24,630 bases of DNA from JBIOWF01 sp044868295 (GTDB lineage: Bacteria > Actinomycetota > Actinomycetes > Streptosporangiales > Streptosporangiaceae). The position numbers and the translations under genes are program-made. The notes beneath the pieces are model-generated. The model did no database searches. It had not been told where the DNA came from and saw only the letters and a program-made list of their open reading frames with translations. The stretch lies in contig JBIOWF010000287.1 in NCBI GenBank assembly GCA_044868295.1, positions 1 to 24,630 of the forward strand. Direction: 5' to 3'. Positions 9,501-16,325 of the stretch are shown here, piece after piece (the first letter of the stretch is position 1; each line of letters starts with the position of its first letter).

Positions 9501-10022
9501 TCGTTCATCCACGACGGGCGCGTGAAACTCGTCGAGTCGGTGCCGCCCACGTCGGCGCCCGTTCCGTTCCGCTTCACCTGCCCGGCCGGCTGGGTCGTCA
9601 CCGCGGACGCGCTGCACAGGCTCATCGACATCGCCGACGGCCGGCGCCACGGCATGGTGCTGCTCACCCTGCCCCGAGGATCCCGGGCATCCGCCGGGCG
9701 TCTTGAGCGGACCGCGGCGGTCGCCCGCGCGCTCCGCGTGCGCGACGACGGCGAGGACCTGGAGCAGGTCGTCGACGAGATCTTCGGGACCCACCGGATC
9801 GACGGCACCGAGTGGGCGATGGTCCCGGCCTCGGAGCGGACCAGGCCGCCCTCGGCGGCGGCGCTGCACGGCCAGATCCGCGCGTACCAGGCCGAGGTGG
9901 CCCGGTGGCAGAAGGAGTCGGAACGCTGGGAGAGGAAGGCCACGCGACTGAAGCGCAGGCTTCAGCAGCCCCTGAGCAAGAAGCTGTTCCAGGCCGCCCG
10001 CAAGAGGATCACTCCCTGGTGA
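6558..10022 (+). CDS. Three-module glycosyltransferase with fucosyltransferase-like centre
   Basis: A 1154-residue cytoplasmic protein with at least three transferase-like modules. Residues about 25-260 look like a GT-A domain, with an acidic metal-type motif in LWMDASCVAVRPLDSLF (95-111) and HDQ at 220-222. Residues about 303-617 resemble the GT11/GT23/O-fucosyltransferase clan: GGLGNG near the start, HIRQGD at 446-451, the FLATDS strand, and GSTISSYSQMA at 572-582. Residues about 651-912 are a family 2 (GT2) domain with VVIPAYG, IVDDGSS, RLDSD at 738-742 and GQDTEF. A further alpha/beta segment (917-1090) and a basic coiled coil (about 1100-1142) end the protein. The start at ATG 6558 follows GGAAG at 6 bases; an upstream TTG at 6489 has no good ribosome site. 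With gmd and fcl adjacent, the middle module probably transfers fucose. The order of sugars and the acceptor are unknown. Confidence 0.82.
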   Translation: MNTNQSRPGPTAPRVLSLTGAPRAECVITLATARTHFSERLARLHQSLVESGFAGDLLAWTPERFPDGCPSHQEVPFAFKPFCFAQARPERRLALWMDASCVAVRPLDSLFEHIATHGYLLFENGRHKVGEWASDVALESLAMSRDEAMGIPEVNAAVIGLDLSSPIANRFLDLWHAAARDGLPFRGVPEPLDTPEDYAAVKWNRDGRVSSDPRVRGHRHDQTVAGILANRLGMTLTPGGLQAYPREGSRAIREDTSIMIDRYGIHPCPAEPSPLLDQKEEVVTHEGTPSPDDQRSWADAATLEHLIVVPRGGLGNGLRAVAAARRLCSLIGAKLTVVWEFGNYEALVSLDAGMEVLDRIPPYATSVRHIKMPNKAQGGNNENRRVPVQEDHTIIVESWFWFCAAEEPLVTEADALSEWLPRPAEAIQDTVREFTEANFGRMVGMHIRQGDNGRKLVLTPIEDFLREAERVVDEGYGIFLATDSQETERMMRDRFGDRVIVYPKTWELPFRWPRLTADGEKLAPDLLEKQIRAGSTEAPPDFVDAELLAAGAELIPDFVDMQLLAACEYVIGSTISSYSQMAARYNGSPRCLMLPAPPLHPVWGRGLEPAQKMRKRTLMSPESAGSRNGRPRVRRNDYSTLVVPELGRWAPKLTVSVVIPAYGNQEKLDLTLAALAAQTYPSHLMQVVIVDDGSSPPLRLPEITPANTLMISSAGDGWGAGHAMHAGVEAADGDVIHRLDSDMLVYREHIEANMRWHHVADYLVVIGYKRFVEFSRGQHSPDNVYDAVSSGAADRLYDLELSRPSWIETVIDETDGLRAADGRAYTVGTGQTISLTHSLYDGCEVDIALVRGQDTEFSYRAAQAGAVFVPEPEAHAFHLGLTEMMTRYAEGTRFREPYLSNRVPLRRDRKEETGRQWLVPYVDVVVDVDGASYEEVRATVEGALASGTDIRVTLVGPWPGVTDDRRSPLDDPLLDLRLVRESFIHDGRVKLVESVPPTSAPVPFRFTCPAGWVVTADALHRLIDIADGRRHGMVLLTLPRGSRASAGRLERTAAVARALRVRDDGEDLEQVVDEIFGTHRIDGTEWAMVPASERTRPPSAAALHGQIRAYQAEVARWQKESERWERKATRLKRRLQQPLSKKLFQAARKRITPW

Positions 10023-10030
10023 CGTCCGGG

Positions 10031-10070
10031 TCTCGGGCCGCGACGCCGGGGATCACGTCACGGCCCGAGA
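10031..10070. terminator. Hairpin after the glycosyltransferase gene
   Basis: A perfect 10-bp inverted repeat, TCTCGGGCCG at 10031-10040 and CGGCCCGAGA at 10061-10070, begins 9 bases after the stop of the large glycosyltransferase gene. There is no T-run, as is common for actinobacterial terminators. It sits between convergent genes and could act in both directions. Confidence 0.6.
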
Positions 10071-10080
10071 GCTTTCGGCG

Positions 10081-10095
10081 GGCGGACGGTCCGCC
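10081..10095 (-). terminator. Short GC hairpin after the secreted-protein gene
   Basis: GGCGGA at 10081-10086 and TCCGCC at 10090-10095 enclose a three-base loop, 12 bases downstream of the leftward secreted-protein stop. It is stable, but there is no T-run. It may work together with the 10031-10070 hairpin. Confidence 0.45.
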
Positions 10096-10107
10096 GGCTG
10101 ATGGAGA

Positions 10108-10557
10108 TCAGCAGCGCTCGCTCGTCAACGCCCTGGGGTCGCCGGAGACCGGGAACGGGCCGTCGCCCTTCCAGCCGAGGGCCCTGGTGCAGGCCGAGAG
10201 CGTCTTGGCGCCCTGCGACCACAAGTGGGTGAACCGGCCGACGTTGCAGCTGGGGTCCTTCACAGTCCTTCCGGAGCTGGATTTGGTGGTCACCGAGGCG
10301 CACGCCTTCCAGGAGCTGTGGGTGTTACGCCACGAGGACCAGACGTAGACGTAGGCCCAGTTCTTGTCGCATCCCTTGAACTGCTTCACCGACGCGAAGG
10401 TCTTACCGCCCACCTTGATGTGGGCGGTCGATCCGATCGGCGTCACGCGGGAGCAGTGCGGGTTGGTCTCGGCGTGGGCCGATCCGCTGAGGCCGGCGAG
10501 CATCGGCAGCGCGAGCGCGCTCACTGCGACGGCCTTTGCGAACTTTCTCATCATCAT
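10108..10557 (-). CDS. Small secreted six-cysteine protein of unknown function
   Basis: A 149-residue precursor. The N-terminus MMMRKFAKAVAVSALALPMLAG, followed by LSGSAHA, is a clear Sec signal peptide with likely cleavage after AHA, leaving about 120 residues. The mature part has six cysteines (in PHCSR, KGCDK, KACAS, PSCNV, SACTR and the terminal SERC), so three disulfides are possible, and it is rich in Ser, Thr, Lys and Trp. I do not recognise the family. GGAAAG lies 5 bases before the first ATG (10557); the next two ATGs are also in frame and possible. The frame extends upstream to 10713, but that part runs through a strong hairpin and does not look coding. It lies downstream of the SARP-like gene on the same strand, separated by a terminator and by repeated half-sites that may be its operators. 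Confidence 0.8.
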   Translation of the reverse strand: MMMRKFAKAVAVSALALPMLAGLSGSAHAETNPHCSRVTPIGSTAHIKVGGKTFASVKQFKGCDKNWAYVYVWSSWRNTHSSWKACASVTTKSSSGRTVKDPSCNVGRFTHLWSQGAKTLSACTRALGWKGDGPFPVSGDPRALTSERC

Positions 10558-10596
10558 GCGTTCTTTCCGATCGAGGACAGACGTTGCCGGCCACCA

Positions 10597-10626
10597 CGCC
10601 TCGCCGCCCCCGTAGGCGGCGAGGCG
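10597..10626. repeat. Perfect 12-bp hairpin upstream of the secreted-protein gene
   Basis: CGCCTCGCCGCC at 10597-10608 and GGCGGCGAGGCG at 10615-10626 form a perfect 12-bp stem with a six-base loop, 40-69 bases upstream of ATG 10557. No T-run follows in either direction. If transcription starts upstream it would be a very stable 5' leader hairpin (attenuation or mRNA stability); otherwise it could be an operator. Confidence 0.6.
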
Positions 10627-10691
10627 GAGTGGGGCGGGCGAGAAGCAGCTTTGACCGGAGCGCTTCACGTTCGCTGAACGCAGCTCGGAAC

Positions 10692-10758
10692 CGGACCTGC
10701 ACGATCGCTGCACTGGCCGTACAGAAGGCAGGTCCGCAGGTCAGAGACCTGTGCGGAC
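10692..10758. promoter_or_regulatory. Cluster of GACCTGC half-sites (candidate operator)
   Basis: CGGACCTGC at 10692-10700 is the exact inverse of GCAGGTCCG at 10728-10736. GCAGGTC repeats directly at 10736-10742, 8 bases on, and GACCTGT follows at 10746-10752. GTCCGC (10732-10737) and GCGGAC (10753-10758) also pair around the last two sites. The cluster is 135-200 bases upstream of the secreted-protein start and just after the SARP gene terminator. It is a candidate binding array for that regulator or another; the role is inferred. Confidence 0.45.
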
Positions 10759-10769
10759 AGGACGCCAAA

Positions 10770-10806
10770 TTTTAGATCTTCGCCGTAGCGAGGCGAAGAT
10801 CTAAAA
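10770..10806 (-). terminator. Strong intrinsic terminator of the SARP-like gene
   Basis: A perfect 15-bp inverted repeat, TTTTAGATCTTCGCC at 10770-10784 and GGCGAAGATCTAAAA at 10792-10806, has a seven-base loop. It begins 8 bases after the leftward SARP stop codon (10815-10817). Read leftward, the A/T ends of the arms are followed by TTT. The near symmetry would let it also stop rightward transcription. Confidence 0.88.
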
Positions 10807-10814
10807 GACACGAC

Positions 10815-12128
10815 TTAGGAGACGACGTTCACGTCGAAGAAGATGCCGCGAAGCTGGGGCATGTACGGGATACCCTGAGCGTCGACCATCTTCCAGTAGA
10901 CCTTGCACCTTCCAGGTGTCGACGGTGCCTGGACGGTCACACTGATCAAGACGGGCCGGCCCGGTTCGGTGTCGGGGATCGCGATGGTCGTCGCCGACCG
11001 GCATCCCTCGACCCCCGGCTTGATCGCCTGGCGGGTCAGCATCCGGGCATGCCAGGGAACGCTGCCGGTGTTGGTGATCTTCCATGTCTTCACGAACCGC
11101 TCGCCGGCCTTGACCGAGCTGCCGTCCGGGTAGGTTACGTCGGCGTCCAGCCGCGAGCTGTCGCCGGGAATGGGCCGGCGTGGCAGCGTGACGCCGGACT
11201 TGCTCTGATCCCCTAGAAACCAGAACCCGCCGATCCCCAGGCCGAGCAGGCAGCCGAGGCCGATCGCGGCGATCCAGGGGAGGCGGCGGCGAGGCGCGGG
11301 CTTCGACGCGGTGACGTGAGCGTCGGAGTCCGTGAGCGAGGGTTCCGCCCGCTGGGATGCCGTGGCCGGGGTGGTGGGGAAGGCCGCCCGGTCCACCGCG
11401 TCCGGGTCGTCCTCGGCGACCATTTCGAGATGCAGGCGCCGGAGCTCTGGCTGGGGATCGGTGCCGAGTTCGTCGGCGAGGGTCCGGCGGAGCCGCTCGT
11501 AGATCGTCAAGGCCTCGGCCGACCTGCCGCTCATGTGCAGAGCTCTGATCAGCCGGTAGTGCAAGGGCTCGCGGAGCGGGTTGCGTGTCGCCTGTTCGGC
11601 CAGGTCGGCGATCAGTGTGGCCGGAAAGGCGTCTTCGGCGAGGCACCGGTCCGCGTACGACTCCACCGCTGATAATCGGAGCTCCTCCAAGCGGGCCACC
11701 TGCATCTCGATGCAGGGAGTCTGCGGCACGTCGGAGAACGGCGCCCCGCGCCACAGCGACAGCCCCTCCCGCAGCGCGGCCTCGTCGGCGCGAGAGATCG
11801 CCTCCTCGAATCGCGCGACGTCCGTGCTCGCCAGGTCGAGGCTCAGCTCGTATCCCCCCGGCCTGGTACGGAGGATCTGCGCGGCCGTTTCCGCGTCGGT
11901 GACGGAGCGGAGCAACGTGCGCAACCGGGAGACCCGCACCTGCACGGCGTTGGCCGGGTTCGCGGGCGGACGGTCCGGCCAGAGGACGTCGGCCAGGTGC
12001 TCAGCCGAGATCAGCTGGCCGGGATGGGCCAGCAGTTCGCCGAGAAAGGCCCTGTCCTTGGCCGCGGAGGGAGCGATGGAACGTCCTTCGTGCGCGATCT
12101 CGAGAGGGCCGAGCATGAGAAACTCCAC
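10815..12128 (-). CDS. Membrane-anchored SARP-type regulator with NBR1-like Ig domain
   Basis: A 437-residue regulator. Residues 1-95 are an OmpR-like winged helix of the SARP/AfsR type (AVQVRVSRLRTLL, RPGGYEL). Residues 100-240 are the bacterial transcriptional activator domain (WRGAPFSDV, NPLREPLHYRLIRALHMSGR, ERLRRTLADELGTDPQPELR). A Pro/Thr/Ser-rich linker leads to PRRR and one membrane helix (284-305), which by the positive-inside rule puts the C-terminus outside. Residues 328-435 resemble the NBR1 central Ig-like domain (FVKTWKITNTGSVPWH, VSVTV-type strand, YWKMVDAQG), with Cys376 and Cys408 able to form a disulfide. GTG 12128 follows GGGAG at long spacing; ATG 12116 is an alternative. 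It probably activates genes in response to an outside signal. The nearby secreted protein is a candidate target. Confidence 0.85.
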   Translation of the reverse strand: MEFLMLGPLEIAHEGRSIAPSAAKDRAFLGELLAHPGQLISAEHLADVLWPDRPPANPANAVQVRVSRLRTLLRSVTDAETAAQILRTRPGGYELSLDLASTDVARFEEAISRADEAALREGLSLWRGAPFSDVPQTPCIEMQVARLEELRLSAVESYADRCLAEDAFPATLIADLAEQATRNPLREPLHYRLIRALHMSGRSAEALTIYERLRRTLADELGTDPQPELRRLHLEMVAEDDPDAVDRAAFPTTPATASQRAEPSLTDSDAHVTASKPAPRRRLPWIAAIGLGCLLGLGIGGFWFLGDQSKSGVTLPRRPIPGDSSRLDADVTYPDGSSVKAGERFVKTWKITNTGSVPWHARMLTRQAIKPGVEGCRSATTIAIPDTEPGRPVLISVTVQAPSTPGRCKVYWKMVDAQGIPYMPQLRGIFFDVNVVS

Positions 12129-12348
12129 GGCGGGAAGTCTCCCACGACGCCGTAAACGTCTCAGAAGTCGGCGAAGGCGGGGACGGCCGCCGGCTCGGCA
12201 GGGCCGTCGTCATACCCGTGCAGGGGCTCCTCACCCGCCGCGTCCCCATGGCGTGAGAAGCCCGGAGCAAAGGCAGCGGAAAGACGCGGCCGGACAAGCC
12301 GCTCGGCCCCTACCGTCGCCGGAGAAACCGACGGCACATGGGGGCGGC

Positions 12349-13812
12349 ATGAATCTTGTCCTGGATCGGCCCACGGCCGGCGTGACGAAGCGGGCGGCCA
12401 CCCGCCGCCGGCCCTGGGAAGTGCTGGTTCCGGCGGTCGTCTCGCTGGGCATCGGGCTGCTGTGCGTGCGCGCGCCCGGGCCGTGGCGTGACGACGCGGC
12501 GACGATGAGCGCCGCGTCCCGCTCTCTCTCCGAGATGGCCGTGTTCCTCGGCAACCTGGATCTCGTCCACGGGCTCCACTATCTGATCGTCCACGTGACG
12601 CTCCAGGTGTTCGGGGTCAACGAGTTCGCCGCGCGGCTGCCGTCGGTGATCGCGGGGATGTTCGCGGCGGCGGGCGTGGGGGCGATCGGACGGCACGTGG
12701 TCGGCCGCAAGGCGGGCCTGTACGCCGGGCTGCTGTGCGCCACGCTTCCCATCGTCGTCCGCTACCAGCTGGAGGCCAGATCGTACGAGCTGGTCATGGC
12801 CGTGGCCGTCTGGGTGACGTTCCTGTTCGTCCGGGCGAGGGAGACCGGCCGCTTCGCCAAGTACACGGCCGGGCTCGTCCTCCTCGGCCTGTGCAACATC
12901 TTCGGCCTGCTGATCGTCGTCGCTCACGGGGCGACCCTGCTGGCCGGCCGTACCGGCAGACGGAAGTGGGCGGTGGCCGTGGGGGCGGCGGGAGTGGCGC
13001 TCCTGCCGCTGCTCTGGCTGGCCATGGGGCAGAAGGGACAGGTCTCCTGGATTCCCACGCCGGGGTGGAGGCATCTATGGAAGCTCGTGCAAGGTCTGTT
13101 CGGCTCGGTCGCGCCGCTGACGCCGGACCCGCTTCCGCTGGTCAGCCTGGCGGTGGTGGTCCTGGCGGTCGCGGGAGCCGTACAGGACAGGGATCTGGCC
13201 CGGCTCGCGGTGCCGTGGCTGCTCCTGCCGCCGGCGCTGCTGTTCGCGGTGTCCTACGCCGATCCGGTCTACCGGTTCCGCTACCTCCTCTTCTGCGTCC
13301 CCGCGGCGGCCCTTCTGGCCGGTACGGCTCTCGCCAGGCTGCGACGGCCACGGGGGCTCGTCGCGCTGGCCGCCGTCGTCGCCGTCTCGGTCCCCGGCCA
13401 TGTCGCCAACTGGGAGGGCCGGGGCAGGCTGGAGAACCTTCGCCCGATGGCCGACGTGCTGCGGGAGCAGGCGCGGCCCGGTGACTCGGTCGTCTACATA
13501 TCGTCGCTGCGGCGTGAGTTCGCCGCGGTGTATCCCGACGTGTTCGCCCGCCTGCGTGATCCTCTGCTGAAGATCTCCCCGGCGGAGGCGGGGACGCTGG
13601 GCGGGGTCCAGATCCCGGGGGCGGAGATGGCCGACCGGCTGGCCGACGCCTCGACCGTGTGGGTGGTCCGGATGCGCGTCGCGCCCACCTCCTACGCTCC
13701 GGTCCTCAGCGGATTCGCCGATGAGGACGCCCAGACGCTCGGGTTCCATCTCACGGGGCGCTGGAACTGTCGCGAGGTGCACCTCCTCCGGTACGAACGC
13801 CGAGCGGTATGA
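12349..13812 (+). CDS. GT39/ArnT-like GT-C membrane glycosyltransferase
   Basis: A 487-residue protein with about ten or more hydrophobic helices and a soluble C-terminal part from about residue 360. The first outer loop carries the acidic GT-C signature in PGPWRDDAATMSAAS. VHGLHYLIVHVTLQVFGVNEFAARLPSV matches the following region of ArnT/PMT-like enzymes, which take sugars from polyprenyl-phosphate donors on the outer membrane face. The frame is open far upstream (to 11581), but that part lies antisense to the SARP gene. ATG 12349, with GGGGG upstream, starts just before the first hydrophobic helix. It is divergent from the SARP gene (220-base gap). It may modify a secreted protein or cell-wall glycan together with the fucose locus; the substrate is unknown. 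Confidence 0.85.
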   Translation: MNLVLDRPTAGVTKRAATRRRPWEVLVPAVVSLGIGLLCVRAPGPWRDDAATMSAASRSLSEMAVFLGNLDLVHGLHYLIVHVTLQVFGVNEFAARLPSVIAGMFAAAGVGAIGRHVVGRKAGLYAGLLCATLPIVVRYQLEARSYELVMAVAVWVTFLFVRARETGRFAKYTAGLVLLGLCNIFGLLIVVAHGATLLAGRTGRRKWAVAVGAAGVALLPLLWLAMGQKGQVSWIPTPGWRHLWKLVQGLFGSVAPLTPDPLPLVSLAVVVLAVAGAVQDRDLARLAVPWLLLPPALLFAVSYADPVYRFRYLLFCVPAAALLAGTALARLRRPRGLVALAAVVAVSVPGHVANWEGRGRLENLRPMADVLREQARPGDSVVYISSLRREFAAVYPDVFARLRDPLLKISPAEAGTLGGVQIPGAEMADRLADASTVWVVRMRVAPTSYAPVLSGFADEDAQTLGFHLTGRWNCREVHLLRYERRAV

Positions 13813-13879
13813 ACGCTGACCATGTCCGGCGACCGCGCACCGCAGGTCGCGGCGGCGGCCGGCCGGTTCTGCTGCGAAA

Positions 13880-14863
13880 ATGCAGGTCATGAGGATTCTT
13901 TATCCGCCGATCGAGCCCTGTGACTCCGGCCTGCTCGATGTCGGAGACGGAAACCAGATCTATTGGGAAGTCTGCGGCGATCCGGCCGGCAAGCCGGTGG
14001 TCATGGTGCACGGCGGGCCGGGAGGGGGCTGCTCGCCCGACCACCGCCGCCAGTTCGACCCCGAGGCGTACCGGATCGTGCTGTTCGACCAGCGCAACTG
14101 CGGCCGCAGCCGGCCGCATGCCAGCGACCCGGCCGTGTCGCTGGAGCACAACACCACCTTGCATCTGGTCGCCGACATGGAGCTGCTGCGGGAACATCTG
14201 GGCATCGACCGCTGGCAGGTCTTCGGCGGCTCCTGGGGAAGCGCGCTTTCGCTCTCCTACGCCCAGACGCACCCCGACAAGGTGACCGAGCTCGTGCTGC
14301 GCGGCATCTTCACCCTGCGGCCGTTCGAGCTGCGCTGGTTCTACCAGGAGGGCGCGTCGCTGCTCTTCCCCGACCTGTGGGAAAGGTATGTCGCGCCGAT
14401 CCCGGAGGCCGAGCGCGGCGACCTGATCAGCGCCTTCCATGCCCGGCTGAACGACCCGGACCCGGCGATCCGGCTGCCCGCGGCGCAGGCCTGGAGCGTG
14501 TGGGAGGGCTCGACCATCACGTTGCGCCCGAATCCGCAGATCATCGCCCAGCATTCGGACGACGACTACGCGGTCTGCTTCGCCCGGATCGAATGCCACT
14601 ATTTCGCGAACGGCGGGTTCTTCGAGAACGAGCAGCTCATTCGCGACGTCGACAAGATCCGGCACATCCCGTGTGTCATCGTGCAGGGCCGCTACGACGC
14701 CTGCACCCCGGCCGTGACGGCATGGGACCTGCATCGCGCCTGGCCGGAGGCGGAGTTGCACATCATCGACGACGCGGGGCACGCCTACTCCGAGCCCGGG
14801 ATCCTGGACCGCCTCATCGAGGCGACCGACAGATTCAGATTCGCCCGCCCAGCGAGCCGGTGA
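13880..14863 (+). CDS. pip: Proline iminopeptidase (alpha/beta hydrolase, S33)
   Basis: A 327-residue alpha/beta hydrolase that removes N-terminal proline from peptides. It has the oxyanion-hole HGGPGGG (44-50), DQRNCGRS (70-77), the nucleophile elbow GGSWGS with Ser118, the acid Asp273 in QGRYDACTP, and His301 in DDAGHAYSEPG. Length and motif order match the proline iminopeptidase family; the second residue after DQR is Asn instead of the common Gly. No signal peptide is seen, so it is cytoplasmic. ATG 13880 and ATG 13889 are both possible and neither has a strong ribosome site. It follows the GT-C gene by 67 bases, a gap holding a weak GCGACC/GGTCGC hairpin (13829-13850), and is likely a separate unit. 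Confidence 0.93.
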   Translation: MQVMRILYPPIEPCDSGLLDVGDGNQIYWEVCGDPAGKPVVMVHGGPGGGCSPDHRRQFDPEAYRIVLFDQRNCGRSRPHASDPAVSLEHNTTLHLVADMELLREHLGIDRWQVFGGSWGSALSLSYAQTHPDKVTELVLRGIFTLRPFELRWFYQEGASLLFPDLWERYVAPIPEAERGDLISAFHARLNDPDPAIRLPAAQAWSVWEGSTITLRPNPQIIAQHSDDDYAVCFARIECHYFANGGFFENEQLIRDVDKIRHIPCVIVQGRYDACTPAVTAWDLHRAWPEAELHIIDDAGHAYSEPGILDRLIEATDRFRFARPASR

Positions 14864-15212
14864 GCGGGCATCTGACTGAAGATCCTCACCGCTGAACGTC
14901 CGCGTGGACATGCCGCTCAGGGGCACTCGTCAGGCTCGGCGCGGAACGCCACACCAAGGCCACCCCGATGATGATCACCCATACGCCCCACATGGAGCTA
15001 TATCACGACGGAGCAGTTCATCTGGGGTCTCGACCGGGTTCTCGATGGGCTTTCGACACGCGATCCGGACGCGACTCGGGACTCAAATATGTGATCCGCG
15101 TCCGACTCGGGACTCAAATCCGTATCAGTGAGATCGAATTGACGGTGCTCACCAATACCCTTGGCTCTCAACACAACCGCTGGGCTCATAAGCCGCCAGC
15201 CGAGGAGGAGCA
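14864..15212. other. Intergenic region upstream of the nuclease-helicase operon
   Basis: These 349 bases hold no gene I can support; short frames here have poor codon use and no family features. The right half holds the 31-bp direct repeat pair listed separately. TTGACG at 15137-15142 matches a -35, but no convincing -10 follows at the right distance. A strong GGAGGAG lies directly before GTG 15213. Confidence 0.6.
15062..15123. repeat. Two tandem 31-bp direct repeats (candidate operator)
   Basis: Units at 15062-15092 and 15093-15123 match at 25 of 31 positions, sharing GATCCG at the start and a 17-base block CGACTCGGGACTCAAAT. The 31-bp spacing is about three helical turns, so a bound protein would see both on one face. 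They end 90 bases before the nuclease start. There are only two units, so this is not a CRISPR array. A regulatory role is inferred. Confidence 0.65.
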
Positions 15213-16325
15213 GTGAGCCGGCTCGACCGTCTCCGCGGGGCGGTGCCCGCGATCGACCACAACGCCCGCACCATCGCCGCACTCGCCGCCAACCCGGGTT
15301 GCGGGCGCAGGGCGGTGCTGGACGCCGCCGGGATCGACAAGGAGAAGATCGCCCGCCACCTGGGCTTTCCGTCTCCATTCGGCCAGTCGGTGTTCGCGAT
15401 CATCCGGGAGAAGACCTTCGAGGACCTGGTGAAGGCCGACCGCTGCGCCCATCTGCTGCGGCTGCTCCGCGACAAGCTCGGCATGTCCGTCACCGAGGTG
15501 TCCTACGGCGACCTCGGCGACGTTGGCGGCGACGCCACCCCTGAGGCCCGGCACGCCCGCACCCGCGACCTGCTCCAGCGGGCCGCGCAGGACCTCGACG
15601 GCGGCGGGACGCTGTTCGACCACCCGCTGCTGAAGCTCGCCACCGCCGGGCACGACGTCTACCTGGAGCCCGACGTCATCGCGTTCCAGATCCGGGGCCG
15701 ATTCCACATCGTGGAGATCAAGTCGTTCGCGATCATCGATGACCAGGCCGACGCCGGGCAGGTGTCCGCAGCGGCCCGCCAGTCGGCGGTGTACGTGCAC
15801 GCGCTGCGCGACCTGTTCACCGAGCTCGGCCTGGACCCCGAGCGGGTCTCCCACAACGTGGTCCTGGTCTGCCCGGAGAACTTCGCCAACCACCCCACCG
15901 CGACCCTGGTCGACGTGCGCCAGCAGCTCACCGTCCTGCGCCGCCAGCTGTCCCGGCTGACCCGCGTCGACCGGATCCTGGACGAGCTGCCCGCCGGACT
16001 CACCTTCGACCTGGCCCCCGACGACGAGGGAACGCCGACCAGACCGGCGGACGAGCTGGCGAACGCCGTACGGGAAGTGGAGGCACGGTTCGCGCCCGAG
16101 TGCCTCTCAAGCTGTGACATGGCGTTCTTCTGCCGCGCGGACGCCCGCGCGTGCGACTCGGCCGACGTGCTCGGCCGGGCCGTCCGCGACGAGCTCGGCG
16201 GCGTGGAGTCGATCATGACCGCGCTCGGCCTCGCCGACGGCGCCCTCAGGCCGGCGGAAGAGCAGACCGAGATCGCCGCGCAGCTCCAGTTCGCCCACCG
16301 GCTCTACGCGGAGGCGCTGGCGTGA
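15213..16325 (+). CDS. Cas4/AddB/Dna2-like PD-(D/E)XK nuclease with cysteine cluster
   Basis: A 370-residue protein with a RecB/Cas4-type nuclease core: acid D154 in LEPDVIAFQ, then E168-x-K170 in FHIVEIKSF, and Q190-xxx-Y194 in AARQSAVYVHAL, the QxxxY motif of RecB-family nucleases. FGQSVFAIIREKTFED (56-71) fits the N-terminal entry helix region. Cysteines at 297, 301, 307 and 314 form a C-x3-C-x5-C-x5-C cluster, and Cys30 lies near the N-terminus. One early plus three or more late cysteines is the layout of 4Fe-4S nucleases (Cas4, AddB, Dna2). GTG 15213 follows GGAGGAG. Its stop overlaps the next start as GTGA. Probably it cuts or resects single-stranded DNA ends together with the helicase two genes on; no adjacent cas genes exist. 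Confidence 0.82.
   Translation: MSRLDRLRGAVPAIDHNARTIAALAANPGCGRRAVLDAAGIDKEKIARHLGFPSPFGQSVFAIIREKTFEDLVKADRCAHLLRLLRDKLGMSVTEVSYGDLGDVGGDATPEARHARTRDLLQRAAQDLDGGGTLFDHPLLKLATAGHDVYLEPDVIAFQIRGRFHIVEIKSFAIIDDQADAGQVSAAARQSAVYVHALRDLFTELGLDPERVSHNVVLVCPENFANHPTATLVDVRQQLTVLRRQLSRLTRVDRILDELPAGLTFDLAPDDEGTPTRPADELANAVREVEARFAPECLSSCDMAFFCRADARACDSADVLGRAVRDELGGVESIMTALGLADGALRPAEEQTEIAAQLQFAHRLYAEALA

Noticed and set aside
10558..10713. Upstream 52-codon extension of the secreted protein
   Set aside because: It would place a Cys/Arg-rich segment before a standard signal peptide and run through a 12-bp hairpin; GGAAAG lies right before ATG 10557.
11581..12348. Upstream 256 codons of the frame that ends with the GT-C protein
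   Set aside because: They are antisense to the SARP gene, Ser/Arg/Ala-rich and without motifs; the real start is ATG 12349 before the first membrane helix.
12310..13074. Long leftward frame (254 codons) opposite the GT-C gene
   Set aside because: It is a high-GC shadow frame: composition is Arg/Pro/His-rich with no motifs, while the plus strand gives a clear membrane protein.
15062..15123. Direct repeats as a CRISPR array near a Cas4-like gene
   Set aside because: Only two adjacent units, no spacers between them, and no cas1/cas2 or effector genes nearby.
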